Shown piece after piece: positions 41,797 through 51,600 of a DNA stretch of 64,000 nt (within the stretch, counting starts at the first letter, position 1; every line of letters begins with the position of its first letter). The translations under genes were made by a program, and so were the position numbers. Under the pieces are notes generated by a model that saw only the letters and a program-made list of their open reading frames with translations, was not told where the DNA came from and made no database searches. This stretch comes from Phycisphaerales bacterium (lineage in GTDB: Bacteria; Planctomycetota; Phycisphaerae; Phycisphaerales; UBA1924), in NCBI GenBank assembly GCA_035627955.1, contig DASPKU010000022.1, positions 1-64,000 of the forward strand, read 5' to 3'.

Positions 41797-44700
41797 ATGA
41801 AGATCACACGCAAGTTCACCACGGCTGGCAACGACCCCTTCGCTTCGGTCAAGTGGGTCACCCGCTCCTCCAAGATCACCAACCCCGATGGCTCCATCGT
41901 CTTCGAGATGAAGGACGCCGAGGTGCCGGAGAGCTGGTCCCAGCTCGCCACCGACATCATGGTGAGCAAGTACTTCCGCAAGGCCGGCGTGCCCGTGCGC
42001 GACGCCGCGGGGGCGCAGCTCAAGGATGACAAGGGCAAGCCCGTCACCCGCGGCGAGAAGTCCGCCCGTGAGGTCATCCACCGCCTCGCCGGCTGCTGGC
42101 GCTACTGGGGCGAGACCCACGGCTACTTCGACACCGCGCAGGACGCTCAGGCGTTCTACGACGAGCTCGCCTACATGATGGTGCACCAGATGTGCGCCCC
42201 CAACAGCCCGCAGTGGTTCAACACCGGGCTCAACTTCGCCTACGGCATCACCGGCCCCGCGCAGGGCCACTGGATCGTCAACCCCAAGACGGGCGAGCCC
42301 GAACTCGCGGATGACGCCTACACCCACCCGCAGCCCCACGCCTGCTTCATCCAGAGCGTGAGCGACGACCTCGTCAACGAGGGCGGCATCATGGACCTGT
42401 GGGTCCGCGAGGCACGCCTCTTCAAGTACGGCTCGGGCACCGGCACCAACTTCAGCAACCTCCGCGGCGAGGGCGAGAAGCTCTCCGGCGGCGGCAAGTC
42501 CTCCGGCCTCATGTCCTGGCTCCGCATCGGCGACCGGGCCGCGTCGGCCATCAAGTCCGGCGGCACCACCCGGCGCGCCGCCAAGATGGTCTGCCTCGAC
42601 ATGGACCACCCCGACATCCAGGACTTCATCAACTGGAAGGTCCGCGAGGAGATCAAGGTGCAGGCGATGGTGGAGGGGCTCAAGCTCCTCAAGAAGCACA
42701 ACAAGGACATCGCCGAGCAGGCCGACAAGTACGACCTCAAGCTCGACTACGACTTCAACGGTGAGGCCTATCAGACGGTCGCCGGCCAGAACAGCAACAA
42801 CTCCGTCCGCATTCCCGATTCCTTCTTCGAGGCCGTGGACCAGAACGCCGACTGGGTCACGCACTTCCGAACTAACCCCAGCAAGACCAAGAGCTACAAG
42901 GCCCAGGAACTCTGGGACGACATCGGCTTCGCCGCGTGGCGGTGTGCCGACCCCGGCGTGCAGTTCGACAGCACCATCAACGCCTGGCACACCTGCCCCA
43001 ATGGCGGCCGCATCAACGCCAGCAACCCGTGCTCCGAGTACATGTTCCTCGACAACACGGCCTGCAACCTCGCATCGCTGAACGTTCTCAAGTTCTACGA
43101 CGCCCAGAAGCGCACCTTCGACATCGCTGCCTACGAGCACGGCATCGACCTGTGGACGATGGTGCTGGAGATCAGCGTCCTCATGGCCGCGTTCCCCAGC
43201 CGCGAGATCGCCGAACTGAGCTACAAGTACCGCACGCTGGGGCTGGGCTACGCCAACCTCGGCGCCATGCTCATGCAGGCGGGCATCCCCTACGACAGCG
43301 ACGAGGGTCGGGCCGTGTGCGCCGTGCTCTCCGCCATCCTCACCGGCCGCAGCTACCGCATGTCGGCCCTCATGGCCGGCGAGCACGGCGCCTTCCCCGG
43401 CTACCACGCCGACAAGGACAACATGCTGCGGGTCATCCGCAATCACCGCCTCGCGGCGATGGGCGAGGCCCGCAGCTCCAAGAAGTATGAAGCCCTGAAG
43501 ATCACGCCCGTCCCCACCGACCACGCGATCTTCAAGGCCGGCAAGGTGAACATCGCCAATAGCAAGGACCTCCTCGCCCACTCCGTCAAGGCCTGGGATG
43601 ACGCCCTCAGCCTCGGCGAGAAGCACGGCTACCGCAACGCCCAGACCACGGTGATCGCGCCGACGGGCACCATTGGCCTGCTGATGGACTGCGACACCAC
43701 AGGCGTCGAGCCCGACTTCGCGCTCGTCAAGTTCAAGAAGCTCGCCGGCGGCGGCTACTTCAAAATCGCCAACGAGAGCGTCCGCCCCGCCCTCAAGGCC
43801 CTGGGCTACAGCGACGCACAGGTCAAGGACATCATGGAGTACATCCTCGGCACCCTCAGCCTGGATGTCCCCGTCCCCGGTTCCGCCCGCAACGAGACTC
43901 TGAACGGGTTCCTCAAGAGCAAGGGGCTCTCCGATGCTGATCTCGAGAAGATCTCTGACACTCTGCCGGGCGTGTTTGAACTCTCCTTCGCGTTCTCGGC
44001 GTGGGGGCTCTCCGACGTGGCGCTCAAGGCGTGCGGCGTGGACCCCATGGCGGCCAAGGCCGACCCATCCTTCAACCTCCTCAGCGCGCTCGGCCTGACC
44101 GCCCAGCAGATCGAGGAGCTCAACCTCACCATCTGCGGCACCTCCACCATCGAGGGCGCCCCGCACCTCAGGCCCGAGCACCTGCCCGTCTTCGACTGTG
44201 CCAACAAGTGCGGCAAGCGCGGCCAGCGCTTCATCCACCCGCACGGCCACATCAAGATGATGGCCGCGGCTCAGCCGTTCATCAGCGGCGCCATCAGCAA
44301 GACCATCAATCTCCCCAATGAGGCGAGCGTGCAGGACATCAAGGACTGCTACCGCCTCTCGTGGGAACTGGGCCTCAAGGCCAACGCACTCTACCGCGAC
44401 GGCTGCAAGCTCAGCCAGCCGCTCTCCGCCACCGCCGACGAGGCGAAGAAGGAGGCCGGCAAGGCTGAGGCCGTGATCGACACGGCCGTCAAGAAAGTTG
44501 GGCAGGACCTGGAACCATCCTCCTCAACGAAGGCGGCCTCGGCTGGGCCGGTCCCCGCCGCATCGGCCCCTGTGGCGACGCAGGGTGCGAAGTTTGAGCT
44601 CCCTGGAATCACGGCGGAGGTCAAGCCGCGGGCCCAGCGCCGCCGCCTGCCCGACACGCGCCTGAGCAAGACGCACAAGTTCAACGTCGCCGGCCACGAG

Positions 44701-45336
44701 GGCTACCTCACCGTCGGCCTCTATGAGGACGGCCAGCCCGGCGAGCTGTTCATCACCATGAGCAAGGAAGGCTCCACGATCGGCGGCCTGATGGACAGCC
44801 TGGGCACCGCCACCAGCGTCGCCCTCCAGTACGGCGTGCCCATCAGCAGCCTGGTCACCAAGTTCAGCCACCAGCGCTTCGAGCCCGCGGGGATGACCGA
44901 GAACCGCGACATCCCCTTCGCCAAGAGCCTGGTCGACTACATCTTCCGCTGGCTGGGCATGGAGTTCATCCCCGGCTACCGCGAGAACAACTCGCCCCGC
45001 GCCATCGCGGAGGCGGCAAACGGACACACACCCGAGGAGAAGGCATGGAAGACATCCGAGCGCGTCTCGATCGTCCCGCCTGTCACGGACCGTCCTCACG
45101 CTGGGGACGGGTCGAAGAAGCCCGGTCAGGCTGGGGAGGTGATGAGCACGCCCGCGATCGTGATGAAGGAGACGCTCACCATCACGGAGACGGTGGGGGG
45201 CCTCGCGAGCACGCTCTCGATCGCGATGGAGAGCATCAGCGACGCGCCCGCGTGTGACGTGTGCGGCACCATCACGGTCCGCAACGGCACCTGCTACAAG
45301 TGCGTCAACTGCGGCAACAGCATGGGCTGCAGCTGA
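41797..45336 (+). CDS. nrdJ: Adenosylcobalamin-dependent (class II) ribonucleotide reductase
   Basis: Makes deoxyribonucleotides with a B12 radical. 1,179 residues: the catalytic barrel has MMVHQMCAPNSPQWFNTG, GSGTGTNFSNLRGEGE, NPCSEYMFLDNTACNLASLN (active-site N-x-C-x-E), and TVIAPTGTIGLLMDCDTTGVEP. A flexible Ala-rich linker (about 880-950) leads to a TSCPD domain (THKFNVAGHEGYLTVGLYED) and a C-terminal Cys cluster CDVCG...CYKCVNCG, which regenerates the active-site disulfide. The start is ATG 41797 after AAGGCGG. No cobalamin riboswitch is seen. It needs no oxygen. Confidence 0.96.
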   Translation: MKITRKFTTAGNDPFASVKWVTRSSKITNPDGSIVFEMKDAEVPESWSQLATDIMVSKYFRKAGVPVRDAAGAQLKDDKGKPVTRGEKSAREVIHRLAGCWRYWGETHGYFDTAQDAQAFYDELAYMMVHQMCAPNSPQWFNTGLNFAYGITGPAQGHWIVNPKTGEPELADDAYTHPQPHACFIQSVSDDLVNEGGIMDLWVREARLFKYGSGTGTNFSNLRGEGEKLSGGGKSSGLMSWLRIGDRAASAIKSGGTTRRAAKMVCLDMDHPDIQDFINWKVREEIKVQAMVEGLKLLKKHNKDIAEQADKYDLKLDYDFNGEAYQTVAGQNSNNSVRIPDSFFEAVDQNADWVTHFRTNPSKTKSYKAQELWDDIGFAAWRCADPGVQFDSTINAWHTCPNGGRINASNPCSEYMFLDNTACNLASLNVLKFYDAQKRTFDIAAYEHGIDLWTMVLEISVLMAAFPSREIAELSYKYRTLGLGYANLGAMLMQAGIPYDSDEGRAVCAVLSAILTGRSYRMSALMAGEHGAFPGYHADKDNMLRVIRNHRLAAMGEARSSKKYEALKITPVPTDHAIFKAGKVNIANSKDLLAHSVKAWDDALSLGEKHGYRNAQTTVIAPTGTIGLLMDCDTTGVEPDFALVKFKKLAGGGYFKIANESVRPALKALGYSDAQVKDIMEYILGTLSLDVPVPGSARNETLNGFLKSKGLSDADLEKISDTLPGVFELSFAFSAWGLSDVALKACGVDPMAAKADPSFNLLSALGLTAQQIEELNLTICGTSTIEGAPHLRPEHLPVFDCANKCGKRGQRFIHPHGHIKMMAAAQPFISGAISKTINLPNEASVQDIKDCYRLSWELGLKANALYRDGCKLSQPLSATADEAKKEAGKAEAVIDTAVKKVGQDLEPSSSTKAASAGPVPAASAPVATQGAKFELPGITAEVKPRAQRRRLPDTRLSKTHKFNVAGHEGYLTVGLYEDGQPGELFITMSKEGSTIGGLMDSLGTATSVALQYGVPISSLVTKFSHQRFEPAGMTENRDIPFAKSLVDYIFRWLGMEFIPGYRENNSPRAIAEAANGHTPEEKAWKTSERVSIVPPVTDRPHAGDGSKKPGQAGEVMSTPAIVMKETLTITETVGGLASTLSIAMESISDAPACDVCGTITVRNGTCYKCVNCGNSMGCS

Positions 45337-45340
45337 CGCG

Positions 45341-45370
45341 AAAGCCCAGGGATCATGATCCCTGGGCTTT
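45341..45370. terminator. 30-bp perfect palindrome, terminator-like, copy 2
   Basis: Identical to 21133-21162. It starts 4 bp after the nrdJ stop and can fold into a 15-bp hairpin ending in TTT. Presumed to end the nrdJ transcript. Confidence 0.8.
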
Positions 45371-45390
45371 CGGTGAGGGCTTCGGTGAGA

Positions 45391-45715
45391 GTCAGTGCAC
45401 ACGGTTGGTCGACGGGGCGCCCACTTGGTCCGCGGGGCGGAGGGCGTTCCCGGTTGGAGAAGGGCCGGTTCGCGAAGGGATGCGCGCCGGGGCAAGGGTC
45501 GAGGACCGACCCCGCCCACCGCCCGGACATTCGCGGGACCAGACGGCAAGTGGCATGGGGCGTCGCAACAGCATCGCTTCTGCCAGTCCGAGGAGAGTCG
45601 GCGCCCCGTCCGCAAGGACGGCCGCCAAGCCACGGAGGCTCCCGCAGCGTCCCCACACCACGGAGCGTCTTCCAATGAACGGAAACACGCCCCGTCGCCA
45701 ACCCTGTGCACTGAC
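45391..45715. ncRNA. Candidate structured RNA or inverted-repeat element (325 bp)
   Basis: The ends 45391-45419 and 45688-45715 form a 28-bp imperfect inverted repeat (27 matches, one bulge), beginning GTCAGTGCAC. Nested inside are CCACTTG (45421-45427) with CAAGTGG (45547-45553), GGTCCGC with GCGGGACC, GGGGCG with CGCCCC (45557-45562, 45602-45607), and CCGTCC-GCAA-GGACGG with a GNRA tetraloop (45606-45621). No protein-coding frame is convincing. A terminator follows at 45899-45929. I could not match it to RNase P RNA, tmRNA, 6S or SRP RNA. Strand unknown; plus is favoured by the terminator. Confidence 0.5.
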
Positions 45716-45898
45716 TGACAAAGCAAGCTGGACAACAGAACGATCGACGGAGACATCAGACTGAACAACACCCCGCGGTAACCCGCAGCACCTCCTACTC
45801 CGCTTTCCGGTTTCCGCCTTCCGGTTTCAAATGCCTCCCACCCGCAGGGCCAGAGCGCGGCGGTCCACCCCCGCCATTGTCGCCGGCCCTGCACCCCA

Positions 45899-45929
45899 AA
45901 ACCCCCGGGCTCCACCTCCCGGGGGTTTT
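45899..45929 (+). terminator. Rho-independent terminator
   Basis: AAACCCCCGGG / CCCGGGGGTTT stem with an 8-base loop followed by TTTC. It lies 529 bp after the nrdJ palindrome, so it probably ends a separate transcript, perhaps the structured unit at 45391-45715. Nothing else is evident in 45716-45898. Confidence 0.8.
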
Positions 45930-45947
45930 CTTTCGCGCTCACCTCGC

Positions 45948-45980
45948 TCAACGAGCCCGACGCGCCAGCGAGGGTCTTCC
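45948..45980. repeat. Dispersed repeat, copy 2
   Basis: TCAACGAGCC through AGCGAGGGTCTTCC matches 3391-3422 at about 28 of 33 positions; it precedes the 2-hydroxyacid dehydrogenase gene. Confidence 0.5.
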
Positions 45981-46023
45981 GCGCCCGCACGCACCCGCCC
46001 CCAACCCCTGCTAACTTCCCCCC

Positions 46024-46986
46024 ATGCCCCACCCCACCGTCGCCATCTGCCGCGCCCTCCCCGGCACCATTGATCTTCCCGGCGCCGAGGTCCGCATGGG
46101 CACCGAGCGTGCCCTCCCGCGCCAGCAGCTCCTCGAGTTCGTCCGCGGCGCCCACGTCCTCATCACCTGGGTCTCCGAGAAGGTCGACAACGAGCTCCTC
46201 GACGCCGCCGGCCCGCAGCTCAAGGCCGTCTGCAACTTCGCCGTGGGCACCGACAACATCGACCTCAAAGCCTGCGCCGCCCGCGGTATCAAGGTCACCA
46301 ACACCCCCAACGCCGTCACCGAGGGCACCGCCGACCTCGCGTGGCTGCTCATCATGGCCGTGGCGCGCCGTCTCATCGAGGCCGACCGCTTCGCCCGCTC
46401 ACCGCTCTACCCCCAGCACGGCCCGCTCGGCCCCACCGAGCTCGTCGGCCAGGACCTCACCGGCAAGACGCTCTGCATCGTCGGCGCCGGCCGCATCGGC
46501 TACGCCACCGCCATGCGCTCGCTCGCCTGGGGCATGAAGCAGCTCTACGTCGCCCGCTCCCGCCACTGGGACTTCGAGCTCGCACCGCTCAACTCCAGGC
46601 GCGTCACACTCGAAGAAGGCCTCGCCCAGGCCGACGTCGTCAGCATCCACTGCCCCCTCACCCCCCAGACCCGCGGCCTCATCAACGCCCGCGCCCTCGC
46701 CCTGATGAAGCCGTCCGCTATCCTCGTCAACACCGCCCGCGGCCCCATCGTAGACGAGCAGGCCCTCGTCGACGCCCTCAAGGCCGGCAAGCTCTACGGC
46801 GCCGGCCTCGACGTCTACGAGCGCGAGCCGCAGGTGCACCCCGATCTCATCACCATGACCAACGTCGTTCTCACACCCCACATCGGCAGCGCCGCCGCAC
46901 GCTTCCGCGCCGCTATGACCGAGATGGCCTGCGCCAACGCACGCGCCGTGCTCGCGGGCGTCGAGCCGCCCAACCGAGTCGTCTAA
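46024..46986 (+). CDS. D-2-hydroxyacid dehydrogenase (glyoxylate/hydroxypyruvate reductase-like)
   Basis: 320 residues, NAD(P)-dependent. Present are VCNFAVGTDNIDLKACAARGI, NTPNAVTEGTADLAWLLIM, the Rossmann motif GKTLCIVGAGRIGYATAMR, the catalytic Arg in NTARGPIVDE, the Glu in the GAGLDVYEREPQ stretch and the His in LTPHIGSA. The fingerprint fits the glyoxylate reductase branch, but substrate cannot be set by sequence. The ATG lies directly after a pyrimidine-rich stretch with no Shine-Dalgarno. Confidence 0.92.
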   Translation: MPHPTVAICRALPGTIDLPGAEVRMGTERALPRQQLLEFVRGAHVLITWVSEKVDNELLDAAGPQLKAVCNFAVGTDNIDLKACAARGIKVTNTPNAVTEGTADLAWLLIMAVARRLIEADRFARSPLYPQHGPLGPTELVGQDLTGKTLCIVGAGRIGYATAMRSLAWGMKQLYVARSRHWDFELAPLNSRRVTLEEGLAQADVVSIHCPLTPQTRGLINARALALMKPSAILVNTARGPIVDEQALVDALKAGKLYGAGLDVYEREPQVHPDLITMTNVVLTPHIGSAAARFRAAMTEMACANARAVLAGVEPPNRVV

Positions 46987-47010
46987 CGCTGAAAAGCTGG
47001 GCACTTCCGA

Positions 47011-47039
47011 TTGTGAGATTCCCCAACTTGGGGTACACT
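47011..47039 (+). promoter_or_regulatory. Sigma-70-type promoter with internal palindrome
   Basis: TTGTGA, a 17-bp spacer and TACACT. The spacer ends in the perfect palindrome CCCCAA-c-TTGGGG (47021-47033), so a bound protein would block the promoter. The -10 is 8 bp before ATG 47048, which fits a leaderless mRNA. Confidence 0.6.
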
Positions 47040-47047
47040 GAAGATGG

Positions 47048-47452
47048 ATGGGCTTCACCTACACCGTGGATGAGTCGCTCGGCCTCGCGCGCGTCGTGTG
47101 GACCGGCGATGTCACACCCGAACTCGCGGGCGAGGCCATCCACGCCGTCTCGTCCGACCCGCGCGTGAAGCCCAGCTTCTGCCGCCTCGTCAACATGCAG
47201 GCCGCCCGCATCCAGATCCCCCGCAACAGCAACCGCGACCTCGCCGCCGCGAAGGCCAACGGCCACGACGCGAGCAGCGCGAAGACCAACGGCAAAACCG
47301 CGATCGTGGTGGGGGACGAGCTCAGCTTCGGCATCGCCAGCCAGTACGCCGCGTACTCCGAGCTCCAGGGCTTCCCCACGGAAGTCTTCCGCGACATGGG
47401 AAGCGCGGAGAAGTGGCTCGCTCTCGGCTCGTCAGTCGCCGCGACGGTCTAA
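47048..47452 (+). CDS. SpoIIAA/STAS-like small protein
   Basis: 134 residues. The order of elements, FTYTVDESLGLARVVWTGDVT, ELAGEAIHAVSSDP, FCRLVNMQAA, TAIVVGDELSFGIASQYAAY and EVFRDMGSAEKWLAL, resembles STAS/SpoIIAA-like domains, with an Asn/Lys-rich insertion (ANGHDASSAKTNGK) in the middle. The phosphorylatable Ser of anti-anti-sigma factors is not evident. It has its own promoter and palindrome. The fold is inferred. Confidence 0.6.
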   Translation: MGFTYTVDESLGLARVVWTGDVTPELAGEAIHAVSSDPRVKPSFCRLVNMQAARIQIPRNSNRDLAAAKANGHDASSAKTNGKTAIVVGDELSFGIASQYAAYSELQGFPTEVFRDMGSAEKWLALGSSVAATV

Positions 47453-47469
47453 GGCACGGACCAGACGAT

Positions 47470-47844
47470 TTACCGCCGCCCGCTGCCGCTTCCCGTGTGC
47501 CCGAAGTGCAGCTCCAGGTACCGCGCCACATAGTCGACGATCGATGACGCCTCCGGGATGTCCGGGTTGCTGGTCATGCCCATCGGCTCGAACCGCATCC
47601 CCTTGAACCGCACCACCGCGTCCTTCACGCTCAGCCCGTGCTGCAGCGACAGGCTGAACGCACGGCAGAAGGCCTGCGCCATCCCCGAGATCGTCGAGCC
47701 TTCCTTCGACATCTTGATGAAGATCTCTCCCGGCCGGCCATCCTCATAGAGGCCGATCGTGAGGTACCCCTCGTGCAGCCCGATCGCGAACTTGTGCGTG
47801 ATCGAGTCGCGGGTCACGGGGAGCGATTGGCGGGTCGCGACCAT
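47470..47844 (-). CDS. Stand-alone TSCPD-domain protein
   Basis: 124 residues from ATG 47844, chosen because GGAGAG lies 7 bp upstream; ATG 47901 would add a His-rich N-terminus (HGHTRAHHHDS). ITHKFAIGLHEGYLTIGLYE, PGEIFIKMSKEGSTISGMAQ and MRFEPMGMT...IVDYVARYLELHFG align along their whole length with the TSCPD segment of NrdJ encoded 2.5 kb upstream. It lacks the Cys cluster. Such proteins accompany class II reductases in several phyla; a regulatory or thiol role is possible but unproven. Confidence 0.82.
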   Translation of the reverse strand: MVATRQSLPVTRDSITHKFAIGLHEGYLTIGLYEDGRPGEIFIKMSKEGSTISGMAQAFCRAFSLSLQHGLSVKDAVVRFKGMRFEPMGMTSNPDIPEASSIVDYVARYLELHFGHTGSGSGRR

Positions 47845-48146
47845 GTCTGAACTCTCCGAAGAGTCGTGGTGATGGGCACGGGTGTGGCCGTGGTCGCTCA
47901 TAGGGGTCGAATGTAGCCGGACGGGAGACAGAAGGAAGGAAGATTCGCGACGAGGGACTATCGGACAGGCGGCCGCCCCTTCCACCACAGAAATCCCACA
48001 GCGTGTCCACGCCACCACCCGCTCCCCGGCTCGCTCCGGCCCCAAGTCGTTGCTCCGCAAGCCTCACACGCGGCCCTGAACCGGGTAAAAAACGGGGATC
48101 GCCCTCGTGCCCGGGGGGTGTCGGCTCGATATCCTGTTGATTCGCA

Positions 48147-48494
48147 ATGAACCCCGTGACCGGAACCCTCAAACCTTCGCCCATGCGGGCCGCGCTGGGA
48201 GGCATCACCCTCCTGCTGCTGGTCGCGGTGGCGTTGCAGGGTTCCCCGGGGGAGCGGGCCGACGCCCCCGGGCAGCGTCACGGCCCCGTTGTCCGCATGC
48301 TCGCCGAGGCCGTTACCCGCCGCATGGACCGTCAGGTCCGCCGGCAGGATGAACGCCCCGCCGTCGCCGCGGCCCACCCCGCCGTCACGCCCGACCGATC
48401 TGCTCTGCGTCCCATCGCGACCCCCGACCTCGGGGTCGCAGTCCGTTGCCTGTCGCCCTGGCTGACCGACCTCCCGCCGCCCGCGCTGGCCTGA
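48147..48494 (+). CDS. Small exported protein upstream of secA (secretion-monitor candidate)
   Basis: 115 residues: an N-terminal export signal or anchor (LGGITLLLLVAVALQGS, about 17-33), an Arg/Ala-rich middle, and a C-terminus ending WLTDLPPPALA. Third-position GC is high, as in true genes here. It is the only gene between the TSCPD gene and secA; secA starts 176 bp after its stop. Size, signal and position parallel SecM, the arrest peptide that controls secA in Escherichia coli, and PPP is a ribosome-slowing motif, but no known arrest sequence is present. Function is a hypothesis. Confidence 0.6.
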   Translation: MNPVTGTLKPSPMRAALGGITLLLLVAVALQGSPGERADAPGQRHGPVVRMLAEAVTRRMDRQVRRQDERPAVAAAHPAVTPDRSALRPIATPDLGVAVRCLSPWLTDLPPPALA

Positions 48495-48670
48495 TCCCAG
48501 CAGTCGCCCCGCGCACGACGCGCAGGGCTGGTGGCCTCCATCCATTCCAGAGTCGGTCCAACCGCCCGCACGCACCAGCGTGCGCGGCGTTCACTCCCCG
48601 TCACATCCCGGCGTTCGCCCCTGCCGCGGTGCCTCTCGCACCCCGCGCGGGCGCGCCAAGCGAGCAAGCC

Positions 48671-51600
48671 ATGGCAGAGCAGCAGGGCATCCCGTTCATC
48701 GGTCCCATCCTCAACAAGATCATCGGCACCCGCAACGAGCGGTTCGTCAAGAAGTACACCCAGCGCGTCAACGAGATCAACGCGCTGGAGCCCAAGGTCA
48801 TCCAGCTGACCGACGAGCAGCTCCGCGGCAAGGTCCACGAGCTCCGCGCCCGCGTCGACAAGGGCGAGAAGGCCGACGACCTCATCCCCGAGGCGTTCGC
48901 CTACGCCCGCGAGGCCATGGACCGCGGCGTCGGTATCCGCAACATCTTCAACCCCGCCGCCAACTTCGACGTCTCCCTCCTCCCCCCGCCCATGCGGGAC
49001 CTCTACGCCAAGGTCAAGGCCGAGATGGACGCCCGCGAGCCCCTGCACCCAACCGGTGAGTGGCAGGGCTGGACCATCCCCATCGAGGGCTGGCGGCAAC
49101 TGGACATCCCCAACGAGCTCTACGCGGCCGTGAAGGCCCTCTTCCCCGAATCGCGGCCCCCCTTCCGCGCCCGCCCCTTCGACGTCCAGCTCATCGGCGG
49201 CATGGTGCTCTGCCAGGGCAAGATCTCTGAAATGCGCACCGGCGAAGGCAAGACCATCGTCGCCCCGCTCGCCTGCTACAAGGCCGCGATCGAGCGCATG
49301 AAGGTCCACGTCGTGACCGTCAACGACTACCTCGTGCAGCGCGACCGCGACTGGACCGCGCCCTACTTCCGCGCCCTGGGCATGACCGTCGGCGCCATCC
49401 ACCCCCAGCACATGCAGGACGAGGACGAGAAGCGGGTGATGTACCGCTGCGACGTGGTCTACGGCACCACCGCCGAGTTCGGCTTCGACTACCTCCGCGA
49501 CAACATGAAGAAGTCGGTGGACATGCAGGTCCAGAAGAAGCGCGAGTTCGCCATCGTCGACGAGGTTGACTCGATCCTCATCGACGAGGCCCGCACGCCT
49601 CTGATCATCTCCGGCGAAGCCCACAGCAACTCGCCCCGTTACGACCTCGCGGACCGCCTGGCCCGCCACCTCGTCGAGCGCCAGAAGCCCTGGGCCGAGG
49701 CCGACGAGAAGGTCCAGAAGTGCAAGATGCGCATCAAGGGCTTCGAGGGCGACATCCGCCAGGCCCGCGACAAGGCCCAGATCCCCACGCTCCAGGAGGG
49801 CCTCCGCCAGGCCAAGGCCGAGCTGCCCATGCTCGAGAAGGAGCGCGACAAGCACACGCAGTACTTCGAGGTCAAAATGGAGCGCAAGAGCGCCCACCTC
49901 ACCCACGACGGCGTGAGCGAGGCCCAGCGCGTCGCCCAGATCGGCTCGCTGTACGTCGACGAGAACATCGACCTGCCGCACCTGCTGGAGCAGTCGCTCC
50001 GCGCCTTCACGGTCTACGAGCGCGACCGCGACTACGTGGTCATGCCCGCGCAGAACCCCCAGACCGGGCGCATGGAGCCCAGCATCGTCATCGTCGACAC
50101 CAACACCGGCCGCCCCATGATCGGCCGCCAGTGGTCCGACGGCCTGCACCAGGCCATCGAGTGCAAGGAGAAGGTGCCGATCAAGGCCGAGACGCAGACG
50201 GTCGCCACCGTCACCATCCAGAACTTCTTCAAGATGTACAAGCGCCTCGCGGGCATGACCGGCACGGCCGACACCGAGGCGCAGGAGTTCCACGACATCT
50301 ACCACCTCGACGTCGTGGCCATCCCCACCAACAAGCCGGTGGTCCGCAACGACTTCGACGACGTCGTCTTCCTCTCCGCCAAGGACAAGTGGAACCAGAT
50401 CGTCGATGAGATCAAGGCCTTCCACGACGTGGGCCGCCCCATCCTCGTGGGCACGACCTCCGTCGAGAAGAGCGAGACCCTCAGCAAGCTCCTCACCGCC
50501 CGCCACCAGATCCAGCACGAGGTTCTCAACGCCAAGCAGCACGAGCGCGAGGCCCACATCGTCGAGAACGCCGGCCAGATGGGCGCGGTCATGATCGCCA
50601 CCAACATGGCCGGCCGCGGCACCGACATCAAGCTGGGCAAGATCACCCGCGAGAGCCAGCTCGACCACTGGCTCCGCCGCGGCATCTGCCCCCGCACGGT
50701 GACCATCGAGTCCACCGTTGACCAGCTCCGCGAGGGCGTCTACCGCAAGATGGCGCCCAAGGAGCTCAACATCCAGAAGCGTGACGCCGAGTCCATGGAC
50801 TTCGCGCAGCTGGAGCTTCAGCTGCTCCGCCACTGGGCCCAGAAGTTCACGTGGATGGACCCAAAGAACATCGAGCGTGCCAACGCCGAGGAGCTCCGCA
50901 CCGCCCTTGATGAGAACGGACGCTTCCTCATCCACCGCCTCCGCTGGTTCGACTCCATCGAGGACATGGGCGGCCTCCACGTCATCGGCACCGAGCGCCA
51001 CGAGGCCCGCCGCATCGACAACCAGCTCCGCGGCCGCTCCGGCCGCCAGGGCGACAAGGGCTCCTCGCGCTTCTTCGTCAGCCTCGAGGACGACCTGATG
51101 AAGATGTTCGCCGGCGAGACCACCATGCGCATCCTCGCCCGTCTGGGCATGAAGGAGGGCGACGCCATCGAGCATCCCATGCTCACCAAGAGCGTCGAGC
51201 GCGCCCAGCGCAAGGTCGAGGAGCGCAACTTCCAGTACCGCAAGCAGGTGCTCGAGTACGACGAAGTCATGGAGCACCAGCGCCGCGCTTTCTATGGCCT
51301 CCGCCAGCGCGTCCTCGAGGGGCGCGACATGAAGGCCCTCATCTTCGACTTCATCAAGAGCACCGTCGACGGCGCGGTCGACACCTACCTCGACCCCGAG
51401 TACCCCGCCCAGTGCGCCGCGGAGTACGCCAAGAGCAAGCTCGAGTGCTCGATCGCCCCCGACCGCCTCCGCGGGAAGGAAGTCAGCGAGATGGAGCGCG
51501 TCATCCTCGAAGACGCCGCCCACGAGGCCCGCCAGTCCATCGAGCTCACATTGGGCGAGTACATGCCCATGGAGGGCTCCGAGGTCAGCGTCGACTTCGA

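Noticed and set aside
41392-44250. A 952-codon minus-strand open frame
   Set aside because: Antisense shadow of nrdJ and the four-helix-bundle gene.
45391-45715. RNase P RNA, tmRNA, SRP or 6S RNA
   Set aside because: The hallmark sequences (RNase P P4 and ACAGAAA region, tmRNA tRNA-like ends and tag frame, SRP tetraloop domain) were not found on either strand.
45831-46073. 80-residue plus-strand ORF
   Set aside because: Arg/Pro/Ser-rich frame crossing a terminator and the start of the dehydrogenase gene; a composition artefact.
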